Assembly: GCA_025454915.1 (NCBI GenBank)
Contig: JALONN010000003.1
Location: 248,001 to 312,000 of the forward strand
Direction: 5' to 3'
Source: Raineya sp.
GTDB taxonomy: Bacteria; Bacteroidota; Bacteroidia; Cytophagales; Thermonemataceae
DNA: 64,000 nucleotides
This document shows positions 44,381-53,350 of this stretch, one piece after another (within the stretch, counting starts at the first letter, position 1; every line of letters begins with the position of its first letter). The translations under genes and the position numbers were made by a program. Under the pieces are notes generated by a model. That model did no database searches and was not told the origin of the DNA. It was given only the letters and a program-made list of their open reading frames with translations.

Positions 44381-45748
44381 ATGAAAAAGGTAGTTATTTT
44401 GGGAGCAGGTGAAAGTGGCGTTGGTGCTGCTCTGCTTGCAAAATCCAAAAGCTATGAAGTTTTTGTATCAGACAAATCTAAAATTTCAGACCATTACAAA
44501 CAAATTTTATTAGACAATCAGATTGATTTTGAAGAAGAGTGTCATACTCCAGAAAAAATCTTGTCTGCCAACGAAATTGTAAAAAGCCCAGGCATTCCTG
44601 ATACGGCAGAAATTGTGGTGCAAGCTCATGAAAAACAAATTCCTGTTGTTTCAGAAATCGAATTTGGATTTAGAAATACCAAATCCAAAATTATAGCCAT
44701 TACAGGTAGTAACGGAAAAACCACAACTACCCTTATTACCTATCATTTGCTCAAAAATGCAGGTTTGAACGTTGGCTTAGGGGGCAATGTGGGCGAAAGT
44801 TTTGCAAAACAGGTAATCGAAAACAAATATGATTATTTTGTTTTGGAAACCAGTAGTTTCCAACTGGATGGTTGTTTTATGTTCAAACCTTATATTTCGG
44901 TTGTTTTAAATATTACTCCAGACCATTTAGACAGATATAATTACAATTTTGATAACTACGCTGACTCCAAAATGCGTATTATCAGAAGTCAGAATGACAG
45001 CGATTTTTTTATTTATAATGCTGATAGCGAGCCTATTACTAACAGAATTTTAAAATTAAAGCCTTCTGTTCAGCAATTACCTATTACATTATCTTCTGAT
45101 GATGATTTAAAAGCTGTTTCAAAGGTGTCTTATTATCAGGATGGAAAAATAACACTTCGTATGCCTTACAATCGCCCTTACCAGATTGTTATGCAGGAAA
45201 GCGAACTGGCTCTCAAAGGTAAACATAATGTGTTTAATTCTATGGCTGCTGCTCTAGTAGCCCAAACGCTGGGAGTTTCTGAAGAGAAAATCAGGGAGGG
45301 GCTTGCAACATTTAAGGGTGTTCCTCACAGACTTGAAGAAGTTGCTGAAATCAGAGGAGTAAAGTTTGTCAACGATTCTAAAGCTACCAACGTGGACTCT
45401 GTGTTTTATGCCTTAGGGAGCTTTCAGGCTGATAGCCCTAACCTTATTTGGATTGCTGGAGGCATTGATAAAGGCAACGATTATACACAAATACACGATT
45501 TAGTAAAAGAAAAAGTACGCTACATGATAGCCTTAGGAAAAGACAATACCAAATTACTCAATTTCTTTAAGAATGATGTAGAACATTACGAAACTGATGA
45601 TATTGAAAAAGCTATTAAAAAAGCTTTTAGGGTAGCCAAAAAAGGAGATATTGTTCTTCTCTCTCCTGCCTGTGCCAGTTTCGATTTGTTTAAAAACTAC
45701 GAAGACCGTGGCAATCAGTTCAGAGAGATTGTAAAGAGTTTAAAATAA
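44381..45748 (+). CDS. murD: UDP-N-acetylmuramoyl-L-alanine--D-glutamate ligase
   Basis: Peptidoglycan precursor ligase (EC 6.3.2.9) adding D-glutamate in the cytosol. The 455-residue sequence begins with a Rossmann UDP-binding domain (VVILGAGESGVG). It has the ATP loop GSNGKTTTT near residue 111, the HNVFNSMAAALVA and PHRLEEV motifs, the FVNDSKATN linker and a C-terminal GGIDKG domain. It follows the HAD phosphatase by 23 nt. An intergenic repeat with a hairpin follows and may terminate transcription. Confidence 0.96.
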   Translation: MKKVVILGAGESGVGAALLAKSKSYEVFVSDKSKISDHYKQILLDNQIDFEEECHTPEKILSANEIVKSPGIPDTAEIVVQAHEKQIPVVSEIEFGFRNTKSKIIAITGSNGKTTTTLITYHLLKNAGLNVGLGGNVGESFAKQVIENKYDYFVLETSSFQLDGCFMFKPYISVVLNITPDHLDRYNYNFDNYADSKMRIIRSQNDSDFFIYNADSEPITNRILKLKPSVQQLPITLSSDDDLKAVSKVSYYQDGKITLRMPYNRPYQIVMQESELALKGKHNVFNSMAAALVAQTLGVSEEKIREGLATFKGVPHRLEEVAEIRGVKFVNDSKATNVDSVFYALGSFQADSPNLIWIAGGIDKGNDYTQIHDLVKEKVRYMIALGKDNTKLLNFFKNDVEHYETDDIEKAIKKAFRVAKKGDIVLLSPACASFDLFKNYEDRGNQFREIVKSLK

Positions 45749-45759
45749 ATAACCCCATA

Positions 45760-45866
45760 AAGTAGATACGTACTGTATACTGTAGTGCGTATCTACTACA
45801 AAATTTCCCCTTAAATAAAAAATTTAAAAATATTGGTACAAGATAAAAGCTCACACCAGCATGAGT
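45760..45866 (+). repeat. Dispersed intergenic repeat, copy 1
   Basis: A 10-bp hairpin AGTAGATACG/CGTATCTACT (45761-45797) is followed by a tail ending GGTACAAGATAAAAGCTC and CAGCATGAG. It resembles the elements at 47443 and 48078. Confidence 0.65.
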
Positions 45867-45990
45867 TATCTAAATTTTTGATTTATTTCAAAAACGATAG
45901 TCCCCTCCTATTTGTATAAATAATACTTCATTAAGCTTATTTCAATGTTTTTTATTAAATTATAAAAATTTATTTGCTAAAATATTTTAA

Positions 45991-46016
45991 TATAATTGAT
46001 ATATCAATTATATTTG
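45991..46016 (+). promoter_or_regulatory. MarR operator and promoter
   Basis: A perfect 22-nt palindrome (45991-46012, half-site TATAATTGATA) contains TTGATATATCAA, a typical MarR-family operator form. It overlaps the -7 box TATATTTG (46009-46016), 17 nt before the marR ATG. Confidence 0.7.
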
Positions 46017-46033
46017 TATCAAATAAAAATAAG

Positions 46034-46462
46034 ATGGAAAAACTAGACGAAATCCTGTTTTATACCTTAGAGAAATCTATGAAGGTATATAGGAAATTTG
46101 CTCAAAATCAAATTGATAAAAATGGCTATGATATTACCATAGACCAATGGCTTGTGTTAAAAACCTTACAAGAGAATAAAAGTCTTTCACAAAATCAAAT
46201 TGCAGAATTGGTATTTAAAGATATTGCTTCTGTTACGAGAATTATTGAGTTATTGGTACAAAAACAGTATATAAACAGGGAAATTAATACTACTGATAGA
46301 CGAAAATTTGAACTAAACATCACAGAAAAAGGCAATAAAATTATTGAAGATATTTATCCTATAGTAATAGAAAACAGGAAACAGGCTCTTACAGGTTTAA
46401 CAACTGAGGAAATAAATACTTTGAAAACACAATTAGAAAAATTAATCCTTAACTGCAAATAA
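46034..46462 (+). CDS. MarR family transcriptional regulator
   Basis: A 142-residue winged-helix regulator (DQWLVLKTLQENKSLSQNQI, IASVTRIIELLVQKQYI, TTDRRKFELNITEKG). The start at MEKLDEILF follows the promoter; the frame upstream would begin within it. It is four bases ahead of an aspartyl protease-like gene and probably represses this two-gene operon and itself through the overlapping palindrome. Confidence 0.92.
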   Translation: MEKLDEILFYTLEKSMKVYRKFAQNQIDKNGYDITIDQWLVLKTLQENKSLSQNQIAELVFKDIASVTRIIELLVQKQYINREINTTDRRKFELNITEKGNKIIEDIYPIVIENRKQALTGLTTEEINTLKTQLEKLILNCK

Positions 46463-46466
46463 TAAC

Positions 46467-47297
46467 ATGAAAAAGAATTTATTACTTATTACCAGCTTTT
46501 TAGTTTCAATGGTAGTTTTTGCTCAAAAAGACAAGCAAATTAAAATTCCATTTACGATGGATAGAAACTTGATTATTATCAAGGCTAAAATCGGCAAAGT
46601 ATCACATAATTTCATCTTCGATACAGGCACAAAGAACATTATGCTTTCGGAAAACATTGCCAAGCAATATAAAGTTTCGGGTACAGATAGTATGATAACA
46701 CCACAAGGCGAATTTGCAGGTACATTAGAAAAAGTGCTTTTACCTAAAATAAGTTTTGCAGGACTAACCTTAAAAAATAAAGAAGCTACTAAAATGCCAC
46801 AACAGATGATATTTTCTAAACAAGCCGTTGGAATTATTGGTATGCAGACTTTTATGGGTTATATGATTACGATAGACTATAAAAATAGTAAGATAATATT
46901 GAAAAAAGGTAGTCTATTACAACAACCCAATGTTATTCCCATCAATCTTGACAATATTTTGGAAGCTAAAGTGAAACTAAATGGCAAAGAGGTTTTGGCT
47001 CATTTTGATTGTGGCGGAGCAGGCTATATCTCTATTCCAAAAGGTTGGGATACTATCTACAAGCTAAAATCGGAGCCTGTGCCTTTTAGAAAAGGACGAA
47101 CACCAATGGGAGATTTCGACATATTTAACGCTGAGTTAGATGGTGATATAGAAATTGGTAGTTATAAAATTTCCAATCCGAAAATCAGTTTAGTAACAGG
47201 CGATTTTTTCTTTGCTATCAATTTTGGCTATGAATTTTTCAAAAGTCATTTGATTACGATTGATACCCAAAATAAGCTCATGCAGATAACTAAATAG
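46467..47297 (+). CDS. Retropepsin-like aspartyl protease, secreted
   Basis: A 276-residue protein with a signal peptide (MKKNLLLITSFLVSMVVFAQ). The first aspartate motif FIFDTGTKN is canonical near residue 53. The second, HFDCGGAG near 170, has DCGG in place of DTG(S), so activity of a pseudo-symmetric dimer is uncertain. Families of this kind act in the periplasm. It forms an operon with the MarR gene and is followed by its own terminator. Confidence 0.83.
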   Translation: MKKNLLLITSFLVSMVVFAQKDKQIKIPFTMDRNLIIIKAKIGKVSHNFIFDTGTKNIMLSENIAKQYKVSGTDSMITPQGEFAGTLEKVLLPKISFAGLTLKNKEATKMPQQMIFSKQAVGIIGMQTFMGYMITIDYKNSKIILKKGSLLQQPNVIPINLDNILEAKVKLNGKEVLAHFDCGGAGYISIPKGWDTIYKLKSEPVPFRKGRTPMGDFDIFNAELDGDIEIGSYKISNPKISLVTGDFFFAINFGYEFFKSHLITIDTQNKLMQITK

Positions 47298-47385
47298 CTA
47301 AAATACTTTATCTTTTAGATGAGATAAAATCTATATTGAAAAGAAAATAATATTTAATTTTTTTCTTTTTATTTATATATTTTCA

Positions 47386-47420
47386 GAGCATTTTCCTATT
47401 TTACAGGAAAGTGCTTTTTT
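47386..47420 (+). terminator. Terminator after the aspartyl protease-like gene
   Basis: Stem GAGCATTTTCCT region with AGGAAAGTGCT (one G-U pair) is followed by a T run at 47415-47420. Confidence 0.75.
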
Positions 47421-47442
47421 GTTTGGTTTCTTTATATGTAAA

Positions 47443-47488
47443 CCTATAAAAATTTAGTACAGGCTAAAAACTCGTGCCAGCACTAGGA
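47443..47488 (+). repeat. Dispersed intergenic repeat, copy 2 (3' part)
   Basis: AAAATTTAGTACAGGCTAAA, then ACTCGTGCCAGCACTAG, matches the 3' half of copy 1. The upstream hairpin is absent. It lies 17 nt before the next gene. Confidence 0.6.
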
Positions 47489-47504
47489 TTAAAATAAAAT
47501 ATTT

Positions 47505-48041
47505 ATGAAAAAAGCGTTGTATGCTCTTACAATCCTTTATTTTCTATCCAATTTCTTTTGTTTGGGCTTCATACAAGCCCAAACTCTTCCCCCTTCTTTT
47601 GTTAAAGGCTGGTATCATATCTTAAATGGAAACAAAACCTTAGAGGTAGTTGCTGATGGAGAAAATTACAGCGTTCAGTTGGCAAAAAAAAGCAACTCTT
47701 CAAAACAACTCTGGAAACTTGTGTATATAGGTGATGATAATTCTTCATATGCATACTATCATATTACAAATCAATGGCTTGGTGAAAAGAAAACCCTGAC
47801 TGTTTTCGAAACATCAGAAGGAATTTTGCTACGCATGGTTGATACCTATGAACAAGACAAGAATTACAACCAGACTTGGGTAATTATGTATGCTGATGAA
47901 AAATTGAGAGGAAAAGCTGGTTATTTACTCCTGTGCATAACACCTATGAGCCATCTTACCTACAAGAAGGGCAAGTTTTCCTTAGAATTTCAAGACCCTC
48001 CACAGCCTAACCAGATTTGGAGGTTTTCGTTGGTTAAATAA
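47505..48041 (+). CDS. Secreted beta-trefoil (ricin-type) lectin-like protein
   Basis: A 178-residue protein with a signal peptide (to about residue 26, ..GFIQAQ). Three regularly spaced QxW-like motifs (KQLWKLV near 66, NQTWVIM near 126, NQIWRFS near 172) indicate a ricin-type beta-trefoil that may bind carbohydrate. No catalytic domain is attached. It stands alone between two copies of the dispersed repeat. Confidence 0.75.
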   Translation: MKKALYALTILYFLSNFFCLGFIQAQTLPPSFVKGWYHILNGNKTLEVVADGENYSVQLAKKSNSSKQLWKLVYIGDDNSSYAYYHITNQWLGEKKTLTVFETSEGILLRMVDTYEQDKNYNQTWVIMYADEKLRGKAGYLLLCITPMSHLTYKKGKFSLEFQDPPQPNQIWRFSLVK

Positions 48042-48077
48042 TTTTACAAATTTTCTTTTTTGGTGTATATTTTCAGA

Positions 48078-48170
48078 ATAGATAGGCAGTGCCTATCTAC
48101 TAAATTAGCCATTGCATAAAAGATTTAAAGCTTTGATATGAGTCAAAAACTAACACTAGCAAGTATTAGG
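48078..48170 (+). repeat. Dispersed intergenic repeat, copy 3
   Basis: Hairpin TAGATAGGC/GCCTATCTA (48079-48099) is followed by CTAAATT, CATAAAAGATTTAAAG and GAGTCAAAAACTAACACTAG. It aligns with copy 1 over about 90 bases with gaps. Confidence 0.6.
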
Positions 48171-48194
48171 GGTATAATTTGGTTATCAATTTTT

Positions 48195-49166
48195 TTAATT
48201 ATAAATCCAATTAATTGCAGTTGGTAAGGTTTCACTTTCGGAACGAGGAAAATCGGGAGCAATAGCTTTTCCATACCTTCTTCTTTTTCTATCTACAAAA
48301 ATACTGGTAGCTAAATTGATGCGTGAACCATCTGATAATGTAAATGATTCACAACCTGTAGAAATTCCAAACGTTGATGTTCCAAAAATCTTTACATTAT
48401 CATATCCTTTAAATAAAACAGCCATTGCTTCTCCTGAACTCGCTGTCTTGTTGTTTATCAATACTGCTATTCTATTTTTACCAAACAAAGAATTGCTATA
48501 ATATTTACTTTCAGCAAGCATTATAGTATCCAAATATGCTTTTCCTTTCTCAAATCGCCATTCTGCCACTTTATTATCTGCATCAAGAAAGTAGCCTTGT
48601 GTTCCAATATCCAAAAAAGAACCAGCTGCTGCCATCATTGCCCACATATTACCTCCAAAATTATCTCTTAAATCAATAATCCAGCCTTTAATTTGGGGAT
48701 TGTTTTGTTGATAAATTTTATCTGTAACAGATTTGATATACTGTTCTCTTTGGTGTTCATTTCCAATGCAAAATGGAATTCTAATATATCCAATATCTGA
48801 AGGCGTTTTTTCATCTTCTAATGTTGGCAATGGTTTTTCTTCAGAATTTTCTTCTTCTTGTATAGCTTGAACAAAGTAGCTATGATTATCTTTGAGTTGA
48901 GCTATTGCATGATTAATAGCAGGATAGGTATCTTTTATAGTTTGACTGTTTTGAGCAACACGAAACACTTCATCCTCAAAATTATTCCAGTTTATTTTGT
49001 GTCTATGAACAGAATTTTTCTTTAATAGAGTCAGGGCATCTTTTAGGTACTTTTCTGCTTCAGGAGAAATATTGATAGTATTAGATGTTTTACAGCTTGT
49101 AAACACAAAGAGACATATCAAGAATAAAACAAGAGACTTTAGGTATTTAGAAAAAAAATGTATCAT
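48195..49166 (-). CDS. S41 family C-terminal processing-type peptidase, lipoprotein
   Basis: A 323-residue protein with a lipobox (FTSC at about residue 22). The S41 core is visible: GYIRIPF, IIDLRDNFGGNMWAM, and the catalytic serine region NKTASSGEAMA followed by TFGISTG. There is no PDZ domain. It should be an envelope-anchored serine protease. It is monocistronic and convergent with the trefoil gene. Confidence 0.9.
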   Translation of the reverse strand: MIHFFSKYLKSLVLFLICLFVFTSCKTSNTINISPEAEKYLKDALTLLKKNSVHRHKINWNNFEDEVFRVAQNSQTIKDTYPAINHAIAQLKDNHSYFVQAIQEEENSEEKPLPTLEDEKTPSDIGYIRIPFCIGNEHQREQYIKSVTDKIYQQNNPQIKGWIIDLRDNFGGNMWAMMAAAGSFLDIGTQGYFLDADNKVAEWRFEKGKAYLDTIMLAESKYYSNSLFGKNRIAVLINNKTASSGEAMAVLFKGYDNVKIFGTSTFGISTGCESFTLSDGSRINLATSIFVDRKRRRYGKAIAPDFPRSESETLPTAINWIYN

Positions 49167-49318
49167 TAAAGCAATATCTGTTTTTTTGATTTAAGTTTAA
49201 GTTATATCAGATTAGTCACCTTACATAAAATGATTTAGATATTTTTCTTATTTGATTAAATCTAAAACTTCGTTAAAATACTCTTTTAAAAGTATTTTCT
49301 CAAATTTGATTTAGGAAA

Positions 49319-49354
49319 AAAAGAGCCCCTATAAATAAATATGGTGGCTCTTTT
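49319..49354 (-). terminator. Terminator after the small secreted protein gene
   Basis: AAAAGAGCC (49319-49327) pairs with GGCTCTTTT (49346-49354) with an 18-nt loop; T residues follow on the minus strand. Confidence 0.7.
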
Positions 49355-49370
49355 GTATTCTTATTAAACT

Positions 49371-49763
49371 TTATTTCTTTTTCTCTGTAATTTCGATGGT
49401 AATGGTTCGTTTTTCACCTTTTTCATTTTCTATTTCCATTTTGGCTGTTCCTGCTTTTTTAGCTACCCATTGCCAAGTGGTGGTTCTTTTTTGAGTTTTA
49501 GGGTTTTTATAAATATGTGTTTCTTGGCTTTCAAGGGACTCTGTTCCTTCATCCACACTAATCATAAAGGCATCGGAGTCACTGGTGCGTATCCAAGCAT
49601 AATAGGCTTTTTGCCCTACTTTCATTTTTACTTTTTCAGTAGCTTTGGTTAGATTTAAAGCTCCTTTTTGGGGTTTAAATGGTTCATCGGAGAAATTGAA
49701 CTGGGCAAAAGCACCCAAAGAAACCAAACAGAAAAACACAATTAAATAATGTACCTTCTTCAT
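49371..49763 (-). CDS. Small periplasmic protein, unrecognised
   Basis: A 130-residue protein with a signal peptide (MKKVHYLIVFFCLVSLGAFAQ). The mature part is lysine- and threonine-rich with alternating hydrophobic residues, suggesting an Ig-like beta sandwich. The segment TTTWQWVAKKAGTAKMEIE recalls chagasin-type protease inhibitors, but the inhibitor loops are not clear. Function unknown. Confidence 0.7.
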   Translation of the reverse strand: MKKVHYLIVFFCLVSLGAFAQFNFSDEPFKPQKGALNLTKATEKVKMKVGQKAYYAWIRTSDSDAFMISVDEGTESLESQETHIYKNPKTQKRTTTWQWVAKKAGTAKMEIENEKGEKRTITIEITEKKK

Positions 49764-49889
49764 ATTATATAATTTTAAGTGAAATAGAACAGCTCAAAAT
49801 TATACATTTTACAACTTTATCTTTAAAGCTATTTATCCAATAATACTATTGGCTTTATGAAGGAGCATATATTTTATACCAAGTATTTT

Positions 49890-50483
49890 TTATTCTGCAT
49901 TGAGGGTTTTGAGAAGAATTGTGATAGCTATGCCAAAACCTGCTCCTGACACAAATAAATTCCATTTAAGATGCTCTCCCTTGATAAATTTTGTATAAAT
50001 CCAGAGTGCAAACATAAATAATATGACAATAAAAAGTTGTCCTACTTCTATTCCTACATTAAAGGCAAAAAGAGGTAAAAGGATACTTCCTCCAAACATC
50101 ATGAATTTAAAGTTACTGGCAAATGCCAATCCATGAATTAAACCAAAAACAAGTGCAATTGCATATTTGATGTTTGTTTTAGAAACTTTTGTTTCCTTAT
50201 CCTTCTTATAATTGAGTATATTAGAGATAGCTGTCAGCATAATAGTTGCTGGAATCAGTGTATCAATGAGTTTGGCATTGGAAGGAATATAATCTAATGC
50301 ACTCAAAACCAGCGTTATGCTATGTCCAATTGTAAAAGCTGTAATAATGACAAGTATTTGTTTCCATTGCACAAGCTGAAAAGCTGCACACAAAGTCATG
50401 ACAAATAAAAGGTGGTCGTAGGCATTGATATCTGCAATATGATGCCAGCCACTCATAAAAAAGGTTGAAAATTTAGAAAGCAT
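49890..50483 (-). CDS. HupE/UreJ family membrane protein
   Basis: A 197-residue protein with six or so membrane segments. The motif GWHHIADINAYDHLLFVM and the later GLIHGLAFA with histidines are typical of HupE/UreJ_2 proteins, thought to transport nickel, cobalt or related divalent metals. It begins three bases after the stop of the DUF6702 gene, so the pair forms an operon, probably controlled by the two Fur-like boxes upstream. Confidence 0.87.
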   Translation of the reverse strand: MLSKFSTFFMSGWHHIADINAYDHLLFVMTLCAAFQLVQWKQILVIITAFTIGHSITLVLSALDYIPSNAKLIDTLIPATIMLTAISNILNYKKDKETKVSKTNIKYAIALVFGLIHGLAFASNFKFMMFGGSILLPLFAFNVGIEVGQLFIVILFMFALWIYTKFIKGEHLKWNLFVSGAGFGIAITILLKTLNAE

Positions 50484-50486
50484 CGT

Positions 50487-50996
50487 TTATAAGCTAAAAT
50501 TGACAGTACGATTATCGAGGCTCAAATCATAATTTTCCTCTTTGACAAAAGGAGGTATTTTGACAAGTATCAGATTGGTTTGAGCATATTCAAATTCTTC
50601 AAAAAACAGACTATTCGATATTTGTATTTTATCCCCTTTTTTGAGACGAACGGGGACTTCTTTAAACCGAATAATACAAACATTAGCCGATTTCACGATT
50701 TCGGATGATTTATAGGTTAAAGAGATTTCTTTTCCATTAATCCAGATTTTAACATGTTTTCCAAAATGTCTGTTAATACCTGCAATATCTTCTTGGGTAG
50801 GTTTCTGGGTATTAATTTTCTTTGAAAGGCTTTTATTAATACTTGATTCAAAGTCGTCAATGAACACTTTACATTCATAAGAAAGCTCCCCTGTGGTTTG
50901 TTTGTATTCGAGCAGAGAAGCTGTAAGCTTAATGGGATGGCTTAAACCTGAACAAATAAAGAAAATCAGGACAATATAGAAGAATCTTAAAAACAT
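50487..50996 (-). CDS. DUF6702-like secreted protein
   Basis: A 169-residue exported protein (N-terminal signal MFLRFFYIVLIFFICSGLSH). The segment HPIKLTASLLEYKQTTGELSYECKVFIDDFE is typical of the DUF6702 family found next to HupE-like genes in Bacteroidota. Its beta-rich fold may bind metal or assist the partner membrane protein. It is first in the operon, directly after the twin box region. Confidence 0.75.
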   Translation of the reverse strand: MFLRFFYIVLIFFICSGLSHPIKLTASLLEYKQTTGELSYECKVFIDDFESSINKSLSKKINTQKPTQEDIAGINRHFGKHVKIWINGKEISLTYKSSEIVKSANVCIIRFKEVPVRLKKGDKIQISNSLFFEEFEYAQTNLILVKIPPFVKEENYDLSLDNRTVNFSL

Positions 50997-51017
50997 CGAA
51001 ATAGTATAATTAATAAA

Positions 51018-51070
51018 TGCAACAATGATGCAAAAATAATAAATATTATCAAAATTGCAACACTATTGCA
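51018..51070 (-). promoter_or_regulatory. Two Fur-family-like 7-1-7 boxes
   Basis: TGCAACA-A-TGATGCA (51018-51032) and TGCAACA-C-TATTGCA (51056-51070) each match the ideal TGCAACA-N-TGTTGCA with one mismatch. They lie 22-74 nt upstream of the DUF6702-hupE operon. A surrounding inverted repeat (TAATAAATGCAA, 51011-51022, with its complement at 51066-51077) adds to the symmetry. Confidence 0.6.
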
Positions 51071-51100
51071 TTTATTATACTTCGTGTAAAAAACTAAAGC

Positions 51101-53344
51101 TTAAAGCATTTTTTCTATAAATGTATATTGAGGATATTTTTCTTCACATTCTTTCTGAAAGTCTTGATAACTAGCTGTTTTTTTATAATAGTCTTTGGTA
51201 TAGCTATAGATAGTCTTAAGGTTTGGCATTTTCTTCAATTTGCTGATATGTCCGTTTAAATCTCCCCAATCTATGTGTAATACGGTAATATTACCTAAAT
51301 CAGCTTTGGTTTTGAATATTTTACCAATACTTATATATCTCTGAGTGTGCCATTCCAGTTCACTATTATTTGTAAAGTACTGGATAATCCAGTCAGGTTC
51401 TTCAGCAATTAGTACATTATTGGCTAATAGAAAGTTTTTATCCTCAAATTTGATAACAGCCTTGGCAAGCTCCACACGATTGATGAGCGGGTTTTTGAGC
51501 AGACTATTGAGCATTCTTTCCCAATTAAATTTGACACGTATTCTTGCAAGAATTGAGTATAACTCCGCATCTACGTATTTCTGTAAGAGTTTATGAACCT
51601 CCAAAGAAATAGGCGTTCTTTTGAGAGAGATTAAAATAACGGCATAGAGTAAATTATCAGGAATACCTCCTGTTTTCATCATTTCAAGAGCTATTTTTTG
51701 ATTTTCGATGTCTGAGCTGCTCAAAAAGCCCTCCAAATTCTCTAAAGCACTCTCATCGAGCTGTTTTAAGAAAGGTGTTTCCAGTTGCTCCATCCATTGC
51801 TTGAGATGCGAGGGCAATCCCCAAGGCAATGAAGCCACTTTTTGAAGCGTTTTGATATCAGCTTTTTTGAAGTTCTCGCCAATACAAATATGGGTAACAT
51901 TCACGTTTTCAATATCTACTACTTTTACATTGTATTTTTTACAAAACTCTTTCAGTTCTTTGATACTAATGCTCTCCCAGCCTCCCCAAAATGCAATTTT
52001 GATGCTTTCTGGAGTTGTTTTCAGCAGTGGATTTTTAATTTTCTTCTCTAGATAAGCAATCAGATTGCGTTCAATGCTCTTATGAGCAGGTTTTAAACAG
52101 CCTTCTACCAGTTCGATATGTGTTTTGGTTTCTAAAAATTCCTGATTATTCACAAAAATACCTGTCTGAATCTGTTTTTCGGTATCTGTTAAATTGAGTT
52201 TTTTAAAATTTTTAAAGAGTGTTAGTAAGGGATTTCCTTTTTTTACTTCTGTATTTTTAGTAATAGGGTTTGAGCCCCCTATATTAAAAATATGTAGATT
52301 TTCGAGTTTATAAAAATCTACAGGCAATGTTTCGATTTTATTATAAGCCAAATATAAACGTTTTAGATGGGTCATTTGAGTAAGTTGTTGAGGCACTTTA
52401 TTTATTTTACAACTTTCCAGATGTAGTTCCTCTATTTCTGCCCCCTCTATTTCATTCATTACTTTTTCAATATCAAGATTCTTATTTCCATTGAGGCTTA
52501 ATAATTTTAGATTTGGAAATTGTCCCCCCAGTGAATTTAGGTTATTATCTCTTAAAAAAAGTGTTTCAATATACTCTCTATTCAATTTTTTGGGTAGTTG
52601 TGTTATATTTTGTTCAATAATTGCTAAATATTTTGTGTGTTCAGATTTGATAATAGAATCTATATCATATACTTTCTTTTCTTTGATATAATCTGCATGT
52701 AATCCTACAGATACATGTTCTATATAAATATTTTGAGAAATCATATCCAAGAAATATCTTTGAATAGATTCGTCCTTCATATTGTGTATGGTAATATGCA
52801 GTTGTTTTAAATATGGTGATGCTTTTTTCAAGACTTCTTCCATATTCTTCAATTGCTCAATGGAATGAATATTCTGAAAATCTAGTTTTAAGTTTAAATG
52901 CTCCAAAAAAGGCAATTCGAATAGAGAGACTGGTAAATCTTCAAAAAGGATAGTTGTAACAATATCGACAATTTGGAGTTTGGAAAGTGCTTTAAATATG
53001 TCATCCTCGAAACTAAAAGTCTTTTTATGTGTTCCATGAGAGTTTGTCAGAATAAGATGTCGCAAATCTTTTGTTTTCTTAAGGCTCTTTAAAAATGGTG
53101 TATTTGATTCAAAACCAGATACTTTTATTTTTTTAAGAGCTGGCAACTGACAAATAGCATCAAAAACATCCCAGAAAGGATTTGTTTTTTTTTCCAGATA
53201 ATCATTGAAAAACACAAATTCAAAGCCCTCAAGACTCGAAAGTTTTTGAGCTTGTTCCACTGAAATAAGTTCTTTTTCACTGCCTACATAGTAAAAAAAT
53301 AGCGTTTCAGGTTTTGTGGTAGCTGTTTGGTAATAAGTAGCCAT
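51101..53344 (-). CDS. Large LRR protein with BRCT-like segment
   Basis: A 747-residue cytosolic protein without a signal peptide. LRRs occur at roughly 60-380 (LHLESCKINKVPQQLTQMTH, LKRLYLAYNKIETLPVDFYK). Around 450-520 the sequence IKIAFWGGWESISIKELKEF and VTHICIGENFKKAD resembles a BRCT domain, which binds phosphopeptides, DNA ends or ADP-ribose. The rest is helical. It is last in a three-gene operon with a WD-like propeller and an ADP-ribosylglycohydrolase. Confidence 0.78.
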   Translation of the reverse strand: MATYYQTATTKPETLFFYYVGSEKELISVEQAQKLSSLEGFEFVFFNDYLEKKTNPFWDVFDAICQLPALKKIKVSGFESNTPFLKSLKKTKDLRHLILTNSHGTHKKTFSFEDDIFKALSKLQIVDIVTTILFEDLPVSLFELPFLEHLNLKLDFQNIHSIEQLKNMEEVLKKASPYLKQLHITIHNMKDESIQRYFLDMISQNIYIEHVSVGLHADYIKEKKVYDIDSIIKSEHTKYLAIIEQNITQLPKKLNREYIETLFLRDNNLNSLGGQFPNLKLLSLNGNKNLDIEKVMNEIEGAEIEELHLESCKINKVPQQLTQMTHLKRLYLAYNKIETLPVDFYKLENLHIFNIGGSNPITKNTEVKKGNPLLTLFKNFKKLNLTDTEKQIQTGIFVNNQEFLETKTHIELVEGCLKPAHKSIERNLIAYLEKKIKNPLLKTTPESIKIAFWGGWESISIKELKEFCKKYNVKVVDIENVNVTHICIGENFKKADIKTLQKVASLPWGLPSHLKQWMEQLETPFLKQLDESALENLEGFLSSSDIENQKIALEMMKTGGIPDNLLYAVILISLKRTPISLEVHKLLQKYVDAELYSILARIRVKFNWERMLNSLLKNPLINRVELAKAVIKFEDKNFLLANNVLIAEEPDWIIQYFTNNSELEWHTQRYISIGKIFKTKADLGNITVLHIDWGDLNGHISKLKKMPNLKTIYSYTKDYYKKTASYQDFQKECEEKYPQYTFIEKML

Positions 53345-53350
53345 AAAAAA

